NCBI GenBank assembly: GCA_015061765.1
Contig: SUVZ01000008.1
Location: forward strand, 1-24,877
From: Lentisphaerota bacterium
Lineage (GTDB): Bacteria; Verrucomicrobiota; Kiritimatiellia; RFP12; UBA1067
Direction: 5' to 3'
DNA: 24,877 nucleotides
The notes under the pieces: generated by a model
The model's database searches: none
Told to the model about the DNA's origin: nothing
Seen by the model: the letters and a program-made list of their open reading frames with translations, nothing else
Position numbers and translations under genes: made by a program
Part shown: piece by piece, positions 15,890 through 22,114 of the stretch
Layout: the number at the start of each line of letters is the position of its first letter
How positions within the stretch are numbered: the stretch's first letter is position 1

Positions 15890-16783
15890 CTACAGACTCG
15901 CCCCCGCATGGAACACACTCGCGTCCTCCACCCGCGGATCAGGGCGCGCGGCTTTTTTTTCTGGCGGCCGCTGCTTCCAGTCTCCGCCCCAGAGCCATCT
16001 TGCGAGCTGAGGCGCATACCGTCCGCCCTCCTCGTCCCATACTCCGGACTCAAGCCACGCCACATGTCCTTCCGCTATGGCCACCAGACTGGCGCCGGGA
16101 TTTTTTTGCAGATACCGTCTCAAGCTTCTCGCAAACAAATCCGTTCCCCGTTTGTTCGGATGGGCGGCAGTCATCTTGGCTGCCGTTTCGGTAATGGCTT
16201 CAAGTGCGGTCTCGCCGATTGTGCAATCTCCGGTCTCGGGAACCTCATCCTCCCCTTCCTGCTCCTGCTGGTCGGCGCCGACGTCCGCGCCGATCACACT
16301 CATCATGGCGTCCAAATCAACCTCAGCAGAAGAATCACCGCAAATCCCCTCTGGGGATATAGGGGTATATTTCTTTCCTTCTTTCTTTCCTTCTTTCTTT
16401 CGTGCGGACTCCGTTTTTGTCCGAATTTGTCCGTATTCGTCCGCCGCCGTCCGCTTTTGTCCGTCGGACATTTTCGGACATCCTTCGGACATTGGTGTTT
16501 TTTGTGGTGTTTTGGCCGCTTCCCGCTCTCTTCGCTTTCTTTCGGCATCGTATTTTCTTTTGGAAACTTCATGTTCGTCGAATTTTTTTGCCGAAACGGC
16601 GATTGATTCAACGATTGCGTTCAAAATTCCGTTGCAATCTTTCACCGCAAGTTTACTTTCTTGCCCCAAACACACCCTAAATGCTGCTCCAAGCACCGCA
16701 TCCATAGTCTTGTTTGGAAGCCTTTTAAGCGTCTCGATATGTTCTACCCTAATCAGAATTCCTCTTGTTACAGCATCTGACAT
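15890..16783 (-). CDS. Lambda-O-like replication initiation protein
   Basis: The 297-residue protein has three parts. Residues 1-92 form a helical domain resembling DUF6291-type phage replication proteins (HIETLKRLPNKTMDAVLGAA). Residues 93-190 form a low-complexity charged linker with KKEGKKEGKK. The C-terminal domain (about 205-270) ends in WLESGVWDEEGGRY...WLWGGDW. The last motif is the 'W..S..W...GRy.P....WL....W' signature found at the end of many phage initiators and helicase loaders. The helicase gene lies two genes downstream. The linker DNA contains a repeat array typical of an origin placed inside the initiator gene. GAGGT precedes the ATG by nine bases. Direct binding to the array is inferred. 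Confidence 0.65.
   Translation of the reverse strand: MSDAVTRGILIRVEHIETLKRLPNKTMDAVLGAAFRVCLGQESKLAVKDCNGILNAIVESIAVSAKKFDEHEVSKRKYDAERKRREREAAKTPQKTPMSEGCPKMSDGQKRTAADEYGQIRTKTESARKKEGKKEGKKYTPISPEGICGDSSAEVDLDAMMSVIGADVGADQQEQEGEDEVPETGDCTIGETALEAITETAAKMTAAHPNKRGTDLFARSLRRYLQKNPGASLVAIAEGHVAWLESGVWDEEGGRYAPQLARWLWGGDWKQRPPEKKAARPDPRVEDASVFHAGASL
16370..16401. repeat. Polypyrimidine tract, 12-bp tandem repeat
   Basis: The 32-base pure pyrimidine run consists of TTTCTTTCCTTC repeated 2.7 times. It encodes the KKEG repeat of the O-like protein in frame. Next to it are a small CCCC-GGGG inverted repeat and the AT-rich GATATAGGGGTATAT (16356-16370). Such asymmetric and AT-rich DNA next to iterons can serve as an unwinding element. 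Confidence 0.7.
16405..16491. repeat. 10-bp periodic TCCG iteron array, candidate replication origin
   Basis: TCCG occurs at 16410, 16420, 16430, 16440, 16450 and 16460, exactly every 10 bases, with consensus TTTGTCCG. The inverse unit CGGAC follows at 16465, 16475 and 16486 and also occurs at 16405. The array lies in the linker-coding part of the O-like gene. Since 10 is not a multiple of three, protein repetition cannot explain it. One helical turn per repeat, all on the same DNA face, is what cooperative initiator binding would need. Confidence 0.75.
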
Positions 16784-16786
16784 TGC

Positions 16787-17071
16787 CTATTTACCTCTCT
16801 TTTTCGCCGCCCATCTGCGCCGATATTCCCGACGCTTCTGGTTCGGATAATGAATCTTCATTGAATAGAATGGACTGTCGAATTCAAGTTCGATATAGCC
16901 CCCTATGGCCAGTTCCTTAGCTACCGCAATCCACCCGATTCCGAACAGCTCGTCCAGCTCCAGTTGTCTCATCGTGACGCTGTCGCCAAGCGCTTCGAGA
17001 GTCGCCAGGAACCCTCTGCCCGCAAGCGGCAGCCGTCCCGCTCCAAGAGTCATGAACCAATTGTTTCGCAT
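16787..17071 (-). CDS. Small early protein, HTH-like
   Basis: The 94-residue protein has a helical middle (TMRQLELDELFGIGWIAVAKELAIGGYIE) that could form a winged helix, with a strand-rich hairpin (YIELEFDSPFYSMKI) as wing and a strongly basic tail (KRREYRRRWAAKKRGK). It would therefore be expected to bind nucleic acid. The ATG overlaps the upstream stop by one base (TGATG), with only a weak ribosome site, so translation is probably coupled. It lies right before the O-like gene and could assist replication or regulation. Confidence 0.6.
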   Translation of the reverse strand: MRNNWFMTLGAGRLPLAGRGFLATLEALGDSVTMRQLELDELFGIGWIAVAKELAIGGYIELEFDSPFYSMKIHYPNQKRREYRRRWAAKKRGK

Positions 17072-17607
17072 CAGTATTTTTCCGGATTGAGCGATTCGAT
17101 GAACTGGTGCATTGTTCCGATGAGCCGGGTATCCATTTCGTCACCCCTGAAATGGTCACGCCCATCGCGAACCCGAACCATCACCTTCCTGCCGTCACAT
17201 ACCTTCTGGCCGATCAGCACCTGATTGTTAGTTGCACGTCCGATGATCCGCACCGTAACTATGCCGTCCCTGTTCTTGATCGGCTGAAGGTTTTTCAGAT
17301 CCACGGACGGATTTTTTCTCAGGATCCAATCTCCTGTCATTCCGACATGCTCTCCCTCTACCGCCCAATCCTGGCCACGCGTTTTCTCTGTTCTCGCCGC
17401 AACAACTATGCGCTTACGCAGCCCTAATACGCGGCACACGTCTGTATCATCGTATATAGACATCAATTTAGGCGGCTCTACGGGCGTTCTCTCTACCGGA
17501 CGCAGTTTTGTCTCCGGCAAATCAGACGCGCCTGCGGCGGCGTTTTTTTGCTGATTTTCGCCTATGCCCGCAAGCTTCGCGGCTCTCTGGAAGAATGATC
17601 TCGCCAT
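17071..17607 (-). CDS. Early protein of unknown function (178 aa)
   Basis: The protein starts MARSFFQRAAKLAGIG and has an Ala/Pro/Glu linker (about 20-48). It then has a basic beta-rich domain (RVLGLRKRIVVAARTEKTRG, VTVRIIGRATNNQVLIG, VMVRVRDGRDHF). The domain repeats short strand-turn-strand units and could be OB-like. AAGGAGACATAAA precedes the ATG, giving a clear start. It opens the replication part of the early operon after a 200-base gap. A single-strand DNA-binding role is conceivable but unsupported by any motif. Confidence 0.65.
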   Translation of the reverse strand: MARSFFQRAAKLAGIGENQQKNAAAGASDLPETKLRPVERTPVEPPKLMSIYDDTDVCRVLGLRKRIVVAARTEKTRGQDWAVEGEHVGMTGDWILRKNPSVDLKNLQPIKNRDGIVTVRIIGRATNNQVLIGQKVCDGRKVMVRVRDGRDHFRGDEMDTRLIGTMHQFIESLNPEKY

Positions 17608-17665
17608 TTTATGTCTCCTTTCTTAAGATTAAAGCTCTACAACGAAAATGAATTTTATTTCTACC

Positions 17666-17703
17666 GGGGGTTTGTCTGTGAGTCCCCCATCCCCCCCCCG
17701 GGG
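17666..17703. other. G/C homopolymer cluster in an intergenic gap
   Basis: The gap at 17608-17807 contains GGGGG (17666-17670), CCCCC (17684-17688) and nine C (17691-17699) followed by GGGG. The minus transcript would carry runs of G that can pair with the C run (stem of five) or stack. No U-tract follows. The rest of the gap is AT-rich with no clear promoter on either strand. Confidence 0.5.
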
Positions 17704-17807
17704 TGTAAATCTCCTGTGATTCTTGCTCTGGTGATTCCGCGAATTAACGTGGATTTTTGACAGGAATTTGCTATATATTTGGCAACGCATCTATATTTCC
17801 TTTGTAT

Positions 17808-18503
17808 TCAAGGCGAGTTTCGTTCTGTAGAAACGAATTCGGCATTTGGGTTGCCGGTTGCAAATTGCGATTCCTGATTGCCAGATTCGCCGTTCGATTC
17901 GCCATTTTGCGGTTCGATTCGCTGCTCATCGAGCGCCGCGTCGTAATTGCCATCCACCATTTCGGGCGCGGAAATTTTTTCCCGACTTAACCCATTCGGA
18001 TCGTCAACATCCAGAATATCAAGATATTCGTTCTCTTGGGTGTTTCTATTCGATTCCGGCACATCCGGCTGAATGTCTCCGCTGAGTTCTGCCAATGTTT
18101 TAAGAGTTGATGCGATATCCTTAATTGAAGTCTTGGACATGGCCTTTTGGTCAAAAAAGCGCGCGCGCATTGCTTCCAGTCCGAGCCGCTTGAGCTGTGT
18201 TATCTCCGCTGCTGCTTCTGCTCTAAGCTTTTTTATCAGCTCCGGGTGCAGACGCAGTTCGCGCACCTCTATTTCCGAGAGTGTGTTAGGTGACATATGC
18301 AGCCATCTGCATATCGTCCTTCTGGATATGTTTTCTGCAAAAAGAAGCCGCGCCGCAAGGTTGTACCTGTCGGTGTCGTGAACAGCCACACGCTCTGCGG
18401 TGTACACCGGCAGCGATTCAATGGCTGTATCTGAGAGTGCGGATGATTCCATGTCCGCAATCGCAACCTCAAGTCCCGGCAATATCGGCTCTTGCTTTTT
18501 CAT
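17808..18503 (-). CDS. HTH DNA-binding phage protein
   Basis: The 231-residue protein has a helix-turn-helix at about residues 58-80 (ENISRRTICRWLHMSPNTLS) followed by long basic helices (KKLRAEAAAEITQLKRLGLE). The layout recalls terminase small subunits and Mu-type regulators. The C-terminal third is disordered, acidic and Asn/Glu-rich, encoded by repetitive GATTCGC-like DNA. The ATG at 18503 is chosen because it overlaps the upstream stop as ATGA. The longer frame to 18590 is antisense-like and lacks a ribosome site. Possible roles are early regulator or small terminase placed far from terL. Confidence 0.65.
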   Translation of the reverse strand: MKKQEPILPGLEVAIADMESSALSDTAIESLPVYTAERVAVHDTDRYNLAARLLFAENISRRTICRWLHMSPNTLSEIEVRELRLHPELIKKLRAEAAAEITQLKRLGLEAMRARFFDQKAMSKTSIKDIASTLKTLAELSGDIQPDVPESNRNTQENEYLDILDVDDPNGLSREKISAPEMVDGNYDAALDEQRIEPQNGESNGESGNQESQFATGNPNAEFVSTERNSP

Positions 18504-18739
18504 CCCAAAAGAACCTCGCGCTCCTTGCGCTGGATGAACTCCACGAACGACACTCCCAAAATCCCTCTTCGTGATCCGCGTCGGAACCACGGAAGTCCCA
18601 GCTTTCCATTCGACGCCTGATATTCATTGAGCGCCTGAGTGATGAACTCCTGTGAAAGTCCCGTCTCATGTTTCAGCTGGTTCTCGCTGTAAACCTTCAC
18701 CAACGATATGGCCTTGACTATGCTGTTCTCTGCGTCCAT
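18500..18739 (-). CDS. Excisionase/AlpA-like small DNA-binding protein
   Basis: The 79-residue protein has an N-terminal helix (NSIVKAISLVKVYSENQLKH), an HTH-like segment (ETGLSQEFITQALNEY) and a wing-like LGLPWFRRGSRRGILG. The last resembles the 'LP..r.G.rr..I....FveFI' of MerR-type excisionases. GGAGGTGAGATC precedes the ATG. It lies second to third in the early operon, the place where phages often encode excision or regulatory proteins. No integrase is visible in the window, so the excisionase role remains a guess. Confidence 0.6.
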   Translation of the reverse strand: MDAENSIVKAISLVKVYSENQLKHETGLSQEFITQALNEYQASNGKLGLPWFRRGSRRGILGVSFVEFIQRKEREVLLG

Positions 18740-18743
18740 GATC

Positions 18744-18938
18744 TCACCTCCAGATCTCTCCGATTACAGATCCGAACATCCTTGCGAACTGCACGCCGAC
18801 ACTCACTCCGCAGCTTATCAGCAGGACCGGATAAAGAAAGTTCCACCACACGCCTTTGACGACCCTTCGAGCCGTCCTTGTCGCGCACCGTGCAGCATAG
18901 CAGTAAGGGTGCGCCGATATCTTGTAGTTGCGTGACAT
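18744..18938 (-). CDS. Small membrane protein (64 aa)
   Basis: The protein has a Cys-containing basic N-terminus (SRNYKISAHPYCYAARCA), then one membrane helix of about 20 residues (FLYPVLLISCGVSVGV) and a short tail. GAGGTGCCGCC precedes the ATG, and the neighbouring genes are 4-9 bases away, so it is part of the early operon. No family is recognised. Confidence 0.6.
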   Translation of the reverse strand: MSRNYKISAHPYCYAARCATRTARRVVKGVWWNFLYPVLLISCGVSVGVQFARMFGSVIGEIWR

Positions 18939-18947
18939 GGCGGCACC

Positions 18948-19130
18948 TCAATCGATTATTCCGTTTGCGACCAGCGAGCCTCTCAGAACATCGGCACGCG
19001 TTGCGCCTGTTCCAATGTCCTTTACCTTCTGATCGATTCTTTCAAGCTCACGGTCATTGACCCTGATGCCTATCACAGTCTTGCGTTGCCTGAGCTCGCA
19101 GACCTTCTTTATCTGTTCATCGATTCCCAT
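18948..19130 (-). CDS. Ribbon-helix-helix-type protein, first gene of the early operon
   Basis: The 60-residue protein has the pattern of an RHH repressor (CopG/Arc/MetJ fold): a strand KTVIGIRVNDRELERIDQ followed by helix KVKDIG and a second helix RADVLRGSLVANGI. The ATG at 19130 is preferred to the TTG at 19136, because GAGGT lies six bases before the ATG. The early promoter at 19205-19233 is about 70 bases upstream. The protein could autoregulate the operon, as a Cro-like counterpart of the XRE repressor encoded divergently. Confidence 0.65.
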   Translation of the reverse strand: MGIDEQIKKVCELRQRKTVIGIRVNDRELERIDQKVKDIGTGATRADVLRGSLVANGIID

Positions 19131-19179
19131 TTTCAACCTCTTTGCTTGACTTTTTTAGCCTTGTTTTTTATTCTGTTTA

Positions 19180-19201
19180 CATTCTGTTGTACAGAACGGC
19201 G
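19180..19201. promoter_or_regulatory. Operator dyad at the repressor/early-gene switch
   Basis: The core TTCTGT-TGT-ACAGAA (19182-19196) is a 6-bp dyad with a 3-bp spacer. The 22-bp block is repeated exactly, in inverted orientation, at 21956-21977. It lies at the expected transcription start of the minus-strand early promoter, where a repressor would block elongation or initiation. A similar 29-bp context recurs at 10759-10787. Confidence 0.65.
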
Positions 19202-19204
19202 CAT

Positions 19205-19233
19205 AAGATACCACACTTCGTGATATTCGTCAA
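19205..19233 (-). promoter_or_regulatory. Early promoter, minus strand
   Basis: On the minus strand TTGACG (19233-19228) and TATCTT (19210-19205) are separated by exactly 17 bases. Transcription would start near 19198, inside the operator dyad, and read into the ribbon-helix-helix gene and the replication operon. It is the best -35/-10 pair upstream of the early genes. Confidence 0.7.
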
Positions 19234-19249
19234 TTCATTAGGAGTAAAA

Positions 19250-19624
19250 ATGTCAGGAAATTTGTTTTGCTCTCGTTTGAGAGAATTGAGAGGAGATCTC
19301 TCACAAGAGGATTTTGCCCAAAAAATAGGTACTAAACAGACTACGCTTTCTAATTGGGAGCGTGGTTTCAGAGAACCCAATTTCAGTGGACTTGCTTTAA
19401 TCTCTACTTCATGTGAAGTATCAGCCGACTGGCTCCTTGGCCTCTCCGATTACCGTGGCGGTGCATCTGGCTACGGAGGTGACGCCGAAAAGGCTCAAAT
19501 GGCAAATAAAATTCGTGAGCTTGAAATAAAAGTTGCAACTCTTGAAAACGCTCTTTCGCTTGTCGGGGGGCGTCGTGCACCGTCTGCCAAAACTGGTGGC
19601 TCCACTGCCACAAAAACTGCGTGA
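19250..19624 (+). CDS. XRE-family phage repressor
   Basis: The 124-residue protein has an N-terminal Cro/CI-type HTH (RLRELRGDLSQEDFAQKIGT, then KQTTLSNWERGFREPNFSGL) ending in SADWLLGLSDYRGG. This is the standard arrangement of phage and ICE repressors. Residues 80-103 form a leucine-containing coil (MANKIRELEIKVATLENALS) for dimerisation. There is no S24 peptidase domain, so it is not a self-cleaving LexA/CI type. The ATG at 19250 is supported by GGAG nine bases upstream; the open frame extends further but without a ribosome site. It is divergent from the early operon and probably binds the dyad at 19182-19196. Confidence 0.85.
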   Translation: MSGNLFCSRLRELRGDLSQEDFAQKIGTKQTTLSNWERGFREPNFSGLALISTSCEVSADWLLGLSDYRGGASGYGGDAEKAQMANKIRELEIKVATLENALSLVGGRRAPSAKTGGSTATKTA

Positions 19625-19632
19625 GGTGAACT

Positions 19633-20148
19633 ATGAGCTACAATGTTCGTCTTTTCCGATTTTTAGACCTTGTTTATGATTATGGGCCTGATATTATTTC
19701 AGGGGAAACATTACTAAAATATCCTTCGATATTAAAAGAACACGGACTTGTTGAAATATCAGATTATGCTCGCATAGCTTTATTTAAATCATCAATCTGT
19801 TTGCAATTGGATTCCCATTTGGAAGTTTTTTCCTTGTCACGTAGTCATGAGAAGTATTCAACCGATCCATTTTTAAGGATGGGTGATAAATTCAATTTGT
19901 TATCATCTGATTTTGATGATTTTCGGCGTCAAGTCCTTCCTGGTGATAAGTTGGCTGAATATTCAAAGTCTTCAAATATTCCTTATCCTTATGTTTATGT
20001 AATGTGCCTTTCTTCATATTGGCTTTATGCTCGGCTAGTTCCTAATGTTACTGATTTTGAAAATAATGATTTTATTCGATATGTTTCTCGCGAGATTGTT
20101 GATTTTAACGAGACATTCAAAATAGTAAGTTTTAATGCTGGCGACTAA
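19633..20148 (+). CDS. Unknown AT-rich cargo protein, paralogue 1
   Basis: The 171-residue protein follows the repressor by eight bases with GAGGTGA before its ATG, so it is co-transcribed with the repressor and should be expressed in lysogeny. It shares a scaffold with the next gene: 'YGPDI...YPSIL..H.LVEISDYARIALFKS' near residues 16-55, and later 'SSYWLYARLV' and 'REIVDFN'. No catalytic motif, signal peptide or membrane helix is evident. Its DNA is visibly more AT-rich than the phage genes, suggesting separate acquisition. Lysogenic expression plus foreign composition would suit a superinfection-exclusion or defence protein. Confidence 0.7.
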   Translation: MSYNVRLFRFLDLVYDYGPDIISGETLLKYPSILKEHGLVEISDYARIALFKSSICLQLDSHLEVFSLSRSHEKYSTDPFLRMGDKFNLLSSDFDDFRRQVLPGDKLAEYSKSSNIPYPYVYVMCLSSYWLYARLVPNVTDFENNDFIRYVSREIVDFNETFKIVSFNAGD

Positions 20149-20160
20149 AATCGGAATGTT

Positions 20161-20700
20161 ATGAGTAACGGTCATTTCATTATTTCTTTTGAAGGATATC
20201 TTGATCGTGTTTTCGTTTACGGTCCCAATATTCTCAATCGTAACATTTTGACAGACTATCCTTCTATTTTGAATGATCATGATATTGTCGATTTATCTTA
20301 TTATGCTCGTGTTGCTCTCCTATATTCTGGAAGGTATTTCCAACCTTCTAAACCATTTGATATTTATTGGAGTAAAGTGAATATGGGTTGTTATAAAACA
20401 GATGTGTTCATGCGCGGTGTCGATATGTTTAATGTATTACATGACGAATTGTGTACGTTTCAGAAAAAATATTATCCTATTCCCCTGATTGAAAAGTATT
20501 CAAAATTACTTGAAGTTCAATTTTCTCATTTATCATCCGTATGCATTCCGGCTCATTGGCTTTATTTTAAATTGGTTTCTAATCGCAATTATTACCAGCC
20601 TACACCCTTTGTTGTTACTGTTGCTCATGAAATAATCAAATTTAACAGATTGTATCGAGTACCATTTTATGAACACATTGATTCCGTTAAACTATCATGA
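20161..20700 (+). CDS. Unknown AT-rich cargo protein, paralogue 2
   Basis: The 179-residue protein is a diverged copy of the preceding one: 'YGPNILNRNILTDYPSILND' and 'LSYYARVALLYS' align with the first gene's equivalents, and 'AHWLYFKLVSN' and 'HEIIKFN' with its C-terminal motifs. The shared YPSIL, YAR-ALL, WLY and I-FN positions suggest one fold. The insertion between them is replaced by different loops. It begins 12 bases after the first stop, with no clear Shine-Dalgarno sequence. Diversified tandem pairs like this are typical of hetero-oligomeric or arms-race proteins. Confidence 0.7.
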   Translation: MSNGHFIISFEGYLDRVFVYGPNILNRNILTDYPSILNDHDIVDLSYYARVALLYSGRYFQPSKPFDIYWSKVNMGCYKTDVFMRGVDMFNVLHDELCTFQKKYYPIPLIEKYSKLLEVQFSHLSSVCIPAHWLYFKLVSNRNYYQPTPFVVTVAHEIIKFNRLYRVPFYEHIDSVKLS

Positions 20701-20827
20701 TCTTCGTAAAATCTGCAACATTCTAAAATGTTCTGATGACAATGGAGTTCTAAATAACTCCAGATCGCAATTTTTATCATCTGTTAAAGTACAAGTTCCT
20801 TGCTCTGAAAAACAGGAGAAATCAGAT

Positions 20828-21031
20828 ATGGTAGATAATACTACGTCAAACAACCGTTCATTTCTTTCATGGTTGTCCGCTAATCAGATTTTTGCATCTG
20901 TAGTCGTTCTTTCGATTGGCGCAATTATCACAATGCTTATATATGCTTTTGCAACCAGGTATTATGTCGTTCCTAGACAACGTTTAAACATCGACCGTTG
21001 GACAGGTGAAGTCCAGGAATGGGATCGATAA
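20828..21031 (+). CDS. Small single-TM protein
   Basis: The 67-residue form starts at the ATG at 20828, preceded by AGGAG nine bases upstream. A longer frame of 120 residues from 20669 overlaps the preceding gene by 32 bases and has no clear ribosome site. One membrane helix is present (IFASVVVLSIGAIITMLIYA), followed by a tail ending QRLNIDRWTGEVQEWDR. The 'DRWTGE' end resembles the C-termini of many phage small membrane proteins. It could be the membrane partner of the two paralogues. Confidence 0.6.
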   Translation: MVDNTTSNNRSFLSWLSANQIFASVVVLSIGAIITMLIYAFATRYYVVPRQRLNIDRWTGEVQEWDR

Positions 21032-21060
21032 CCCTAAACTTGATTTTGCCATCATATTCC

Positions 21061-21076
21061 CAACTGCCGCCAGTTG
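21061..21076. promoter_or_regulatory. Dyad overlapping the higBA promoter
   Basis: CAACTG-CCGC-CAGTTG is a perfect 6-bp inverted repeat. Its right arm overlaps the -35 box at 21074-21079. It could be the HigA autoregulatory operator. Alternatively, with the following ATTTTAT, it could be a weak terminator for the preceding cargo genes. Confidence 0.5.
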
Positions 21077-21102
21077 ATTTTATATAGAGAATAGTCTATA
21101 AT
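21074..21102 (+). promoter_or_regulatory. higBA promoter
   Basis: TTGATT (21074-21079) and TATAAT (21097-21102) are 17 bases apart. The GTG start codon of the toxin gene lies only eight bases past the -10, so the predicted start of transcription is at or within two bases of it. The mRNA would be leaderless. Confidence 0.8.
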
Positions 21103-21110
21103 ATGCGACC

Positions 21111-21473
21111 GTGAAAACAAATTGGACAGTTGAATATACAGATGAGTTTGAAATGTGGTGGATTGATCTTGCCGAAGGTGTGCAAGATGATATCGACCGC
21201 GTTGTGATGCTCCTTGAAGACCGAGGACCATCGCTTGGCTATCCGTACTCATCTGATATCAAAGGCTCTCGTTTTGCCATTCGGGAACTTCGGATTCAAA
21301 GTTCAGGGCGTCCTATACGGGTGTTGTATGCATTTGATCCGGTACGGTCTGCCTTGTTGCTCCTTGGCGGTGACAAGACAGGCAATGAGCGGTGGTACGA
21401 GGAGAATTTGCCGAGGGCTGAGCGACTGTTTGAAGAACATCTTGAGGAAATAAAACAGGAGGGATTAACATGA
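21111..21473 (+). CDS. higB: HigB-type toxin (RelE/ParE superfamily)
   Basis: The 120-residue protein matches phage-derived Gp49-like HigB toxins, ribosome-dependent mRNA interferases. Signatures are WTVEYTDEFEMWW at the N-terminus, 'IKGSRFAIRELRIQSSGRPIRVLYAFDP' in the centre (given here in parts: KGSRFAIRELRI and RPIRVLYAFDP), and LLLLGGDKTGNERWYEENLP. The toxin-first order and the following XRE antitoxin are typical of hig modules. It starts with GTG. No Shine-Dalgarno sequence is present, which fits the leaderless promoter. The antitoxin start overlaps its stop by four bases. Confidence 0.9.
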   Translation: MKTNWTVEYTDEFEMWWIDLAEGVQDDIDRVVMLLEDRGPSLGYPYSSDIKGSRFAIRELRIQSSGRPIRVLYAFDPVRSALLLLGGDKTGNERWYEENLPRAERLFEEHLEEIKQEGLT

Positions 21474-21784
21474 GCGGACACAAATCTTTCAATACGTTGC
21501 GTCAGCGTATGTCTCCGGAGCGCAGGGCTGCTAATGAAGCTGCTGCAGCAGAAATGCGTCGTGAATACGCCTTGAATGAGATCCGTCGCGAGATGGGGTT
21601 TACTCAAGCTGAACTTGCTGATAGGCTCGACATTTCGCAACCATCATTCGCTGCTTGCGAAAAGAGTGACAACATGCGTATCGGTACGCTTCGGCGGATA
21701 GTTGAAGCTATGGGTGGCGTTCTGTCTTTGAATGTTTCCATTGATGGGCGCAACTATTGCTTATCACAGCCACAACTTGCATGA
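21470..21784 (+). CDS. higA: HigA-type XRE antitoxin
   Basis: The 104-residue protein has a helical N-terminus with charged repeats (MSPERRAANEAAAAEMRREY), then an XRE HTH (MGFTQAELADRLDISQPSFA, ending LRRIVEAMGGVLSLNVSI). This arrangement is typical of HigA antitoxins paired with Gp49-like toxins. It starts inside the toxin stop (ATGA). It should neutralise HigB and repress the promoter upstream, probably through the dyad at 21061-21076. Confidence 0.9.
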   Translation: MSGHKSFNTLRQRMSPERRAANEAAAAEMRREYALNEIRREMGFTQAELADRLDISQPSFAACEKSDNMRIGTLRRIVEAMGGVLSLNVSIDGRNYCLSQPQLA

Positions 21785-21837
21785 AACCAGCTCTTACCAT
21801 TCCCTATGTTGAAAAGATGATCAACAAGCAGGAATAG
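21781..21837 (+). CDS. Possible 18-codon ORF coupled to higA
   Basis: An ATG overlaps the higA stop as ATGA and reads MKPALTIPYVEKMINKQE before TAG, ahead of the terminator. It may be translated by coupling, or be the stump of a third gene. No other evidence supports it. Confidence 0.25.
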   Translation: MKPALTIPYVEKMINKQE

Positions 21838-21874
21838 TATTTACTCTCATCTCTCATAACTTACCTTATTCTGA

Positions 21875-21900
21875 ACGCCGTCCGTATGGGCGGCGTTTTT
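21875..21900 (+). terminator. Rho-independent terminator after higBA
   Basis: ACGCCGTCC and GGGCGGCGT form a 9-bp stem with one G-T pair around a 4-nt loop (GTAT), followed by a run of five T ending at 21900. This is a textbook intrinsic terminator for the plus-strand module. Confidence 0.9.
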
Positions 21901-21955
21901 GCTTTGTCTGCACCCATTCCCATGCCTGAAACCGACTGATTTTGCCTCAAATATC

Positions 21956-21977
21956 CGCCGTTCTGTACAACAGAATG
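21956..21977. promoter_or_regulatory. Inverted copy of the repressor-region operator
   Basis: These 22 bases are the exact reverse complement of 19180-19201, with core TTCTGTACAACAGAA (21961-21975). It is 2.8 kb away, on the far side of the cargo genes and before the next promoter. A repressor bound at both sites could loop DNA or silence the right-arm cassettes. Confidence 0.65.
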
Positions 21978-22014
21978 AAATTCCTGTATTTCCCTTGAAA
22001 TCCTTAATTCTGTT

Positions 22015-22026
22015 GCCAAATTTGGC
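22015..22026. promoter_or_regulatory. Perfect 12-bp palindrome
   Basis: GCCAAATTTGGC lies about 52 bases upstream of the next -35 box. It is a possible binding site for a small regulator, but no protein can be assigned. Confidence 0.3.
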
Positions 22027-22063
22027 TATCGGTTGCAAATCTCCCGACTCTCGTTCCCTTTGC

Positions 22064-22110
22064 CGTTTTCATTATGTTTCATATTTTGTTTTCAGTATGC
22101 TATAATCCGC
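22064..22110 (+). promoter_or_regulatory. Promoter copy 1 of the right-arm cassettes
   Basis: The 47 bases match 22399-22445 at 44 positions. They contain a -35 TTCATA (22078-22083), a 17-base spacer and an extended -10 TGCTATAAT (-10 at 22101-22106). The ATG at 22115 is eight bases past the -10, so the transcript should be leaderless. Confidence 0.8.
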
Positions 22111-22114
22111 AACC

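Noticed and set aside
16405..16491. Periodic array as a CRISPR
   Set aside because: The unit is 10 bases with no long repeat or unique spacer of usual length, and it lies inside a coding frame. Iterons fit better.
17757..17785. Plus-strand TTGACA as a promoter
   Set aside because: The nearest TATATA lies only nine bases away instead of about 17, and no plus-strand gene follows.
18718..18951. Minus-strand frame of 77 codons overlapping the small membrane gene
   Set aside because: It overlaps the 64-residue gene in another frame. The latter has GAGGTG before its ATG and a clear membrane helix.
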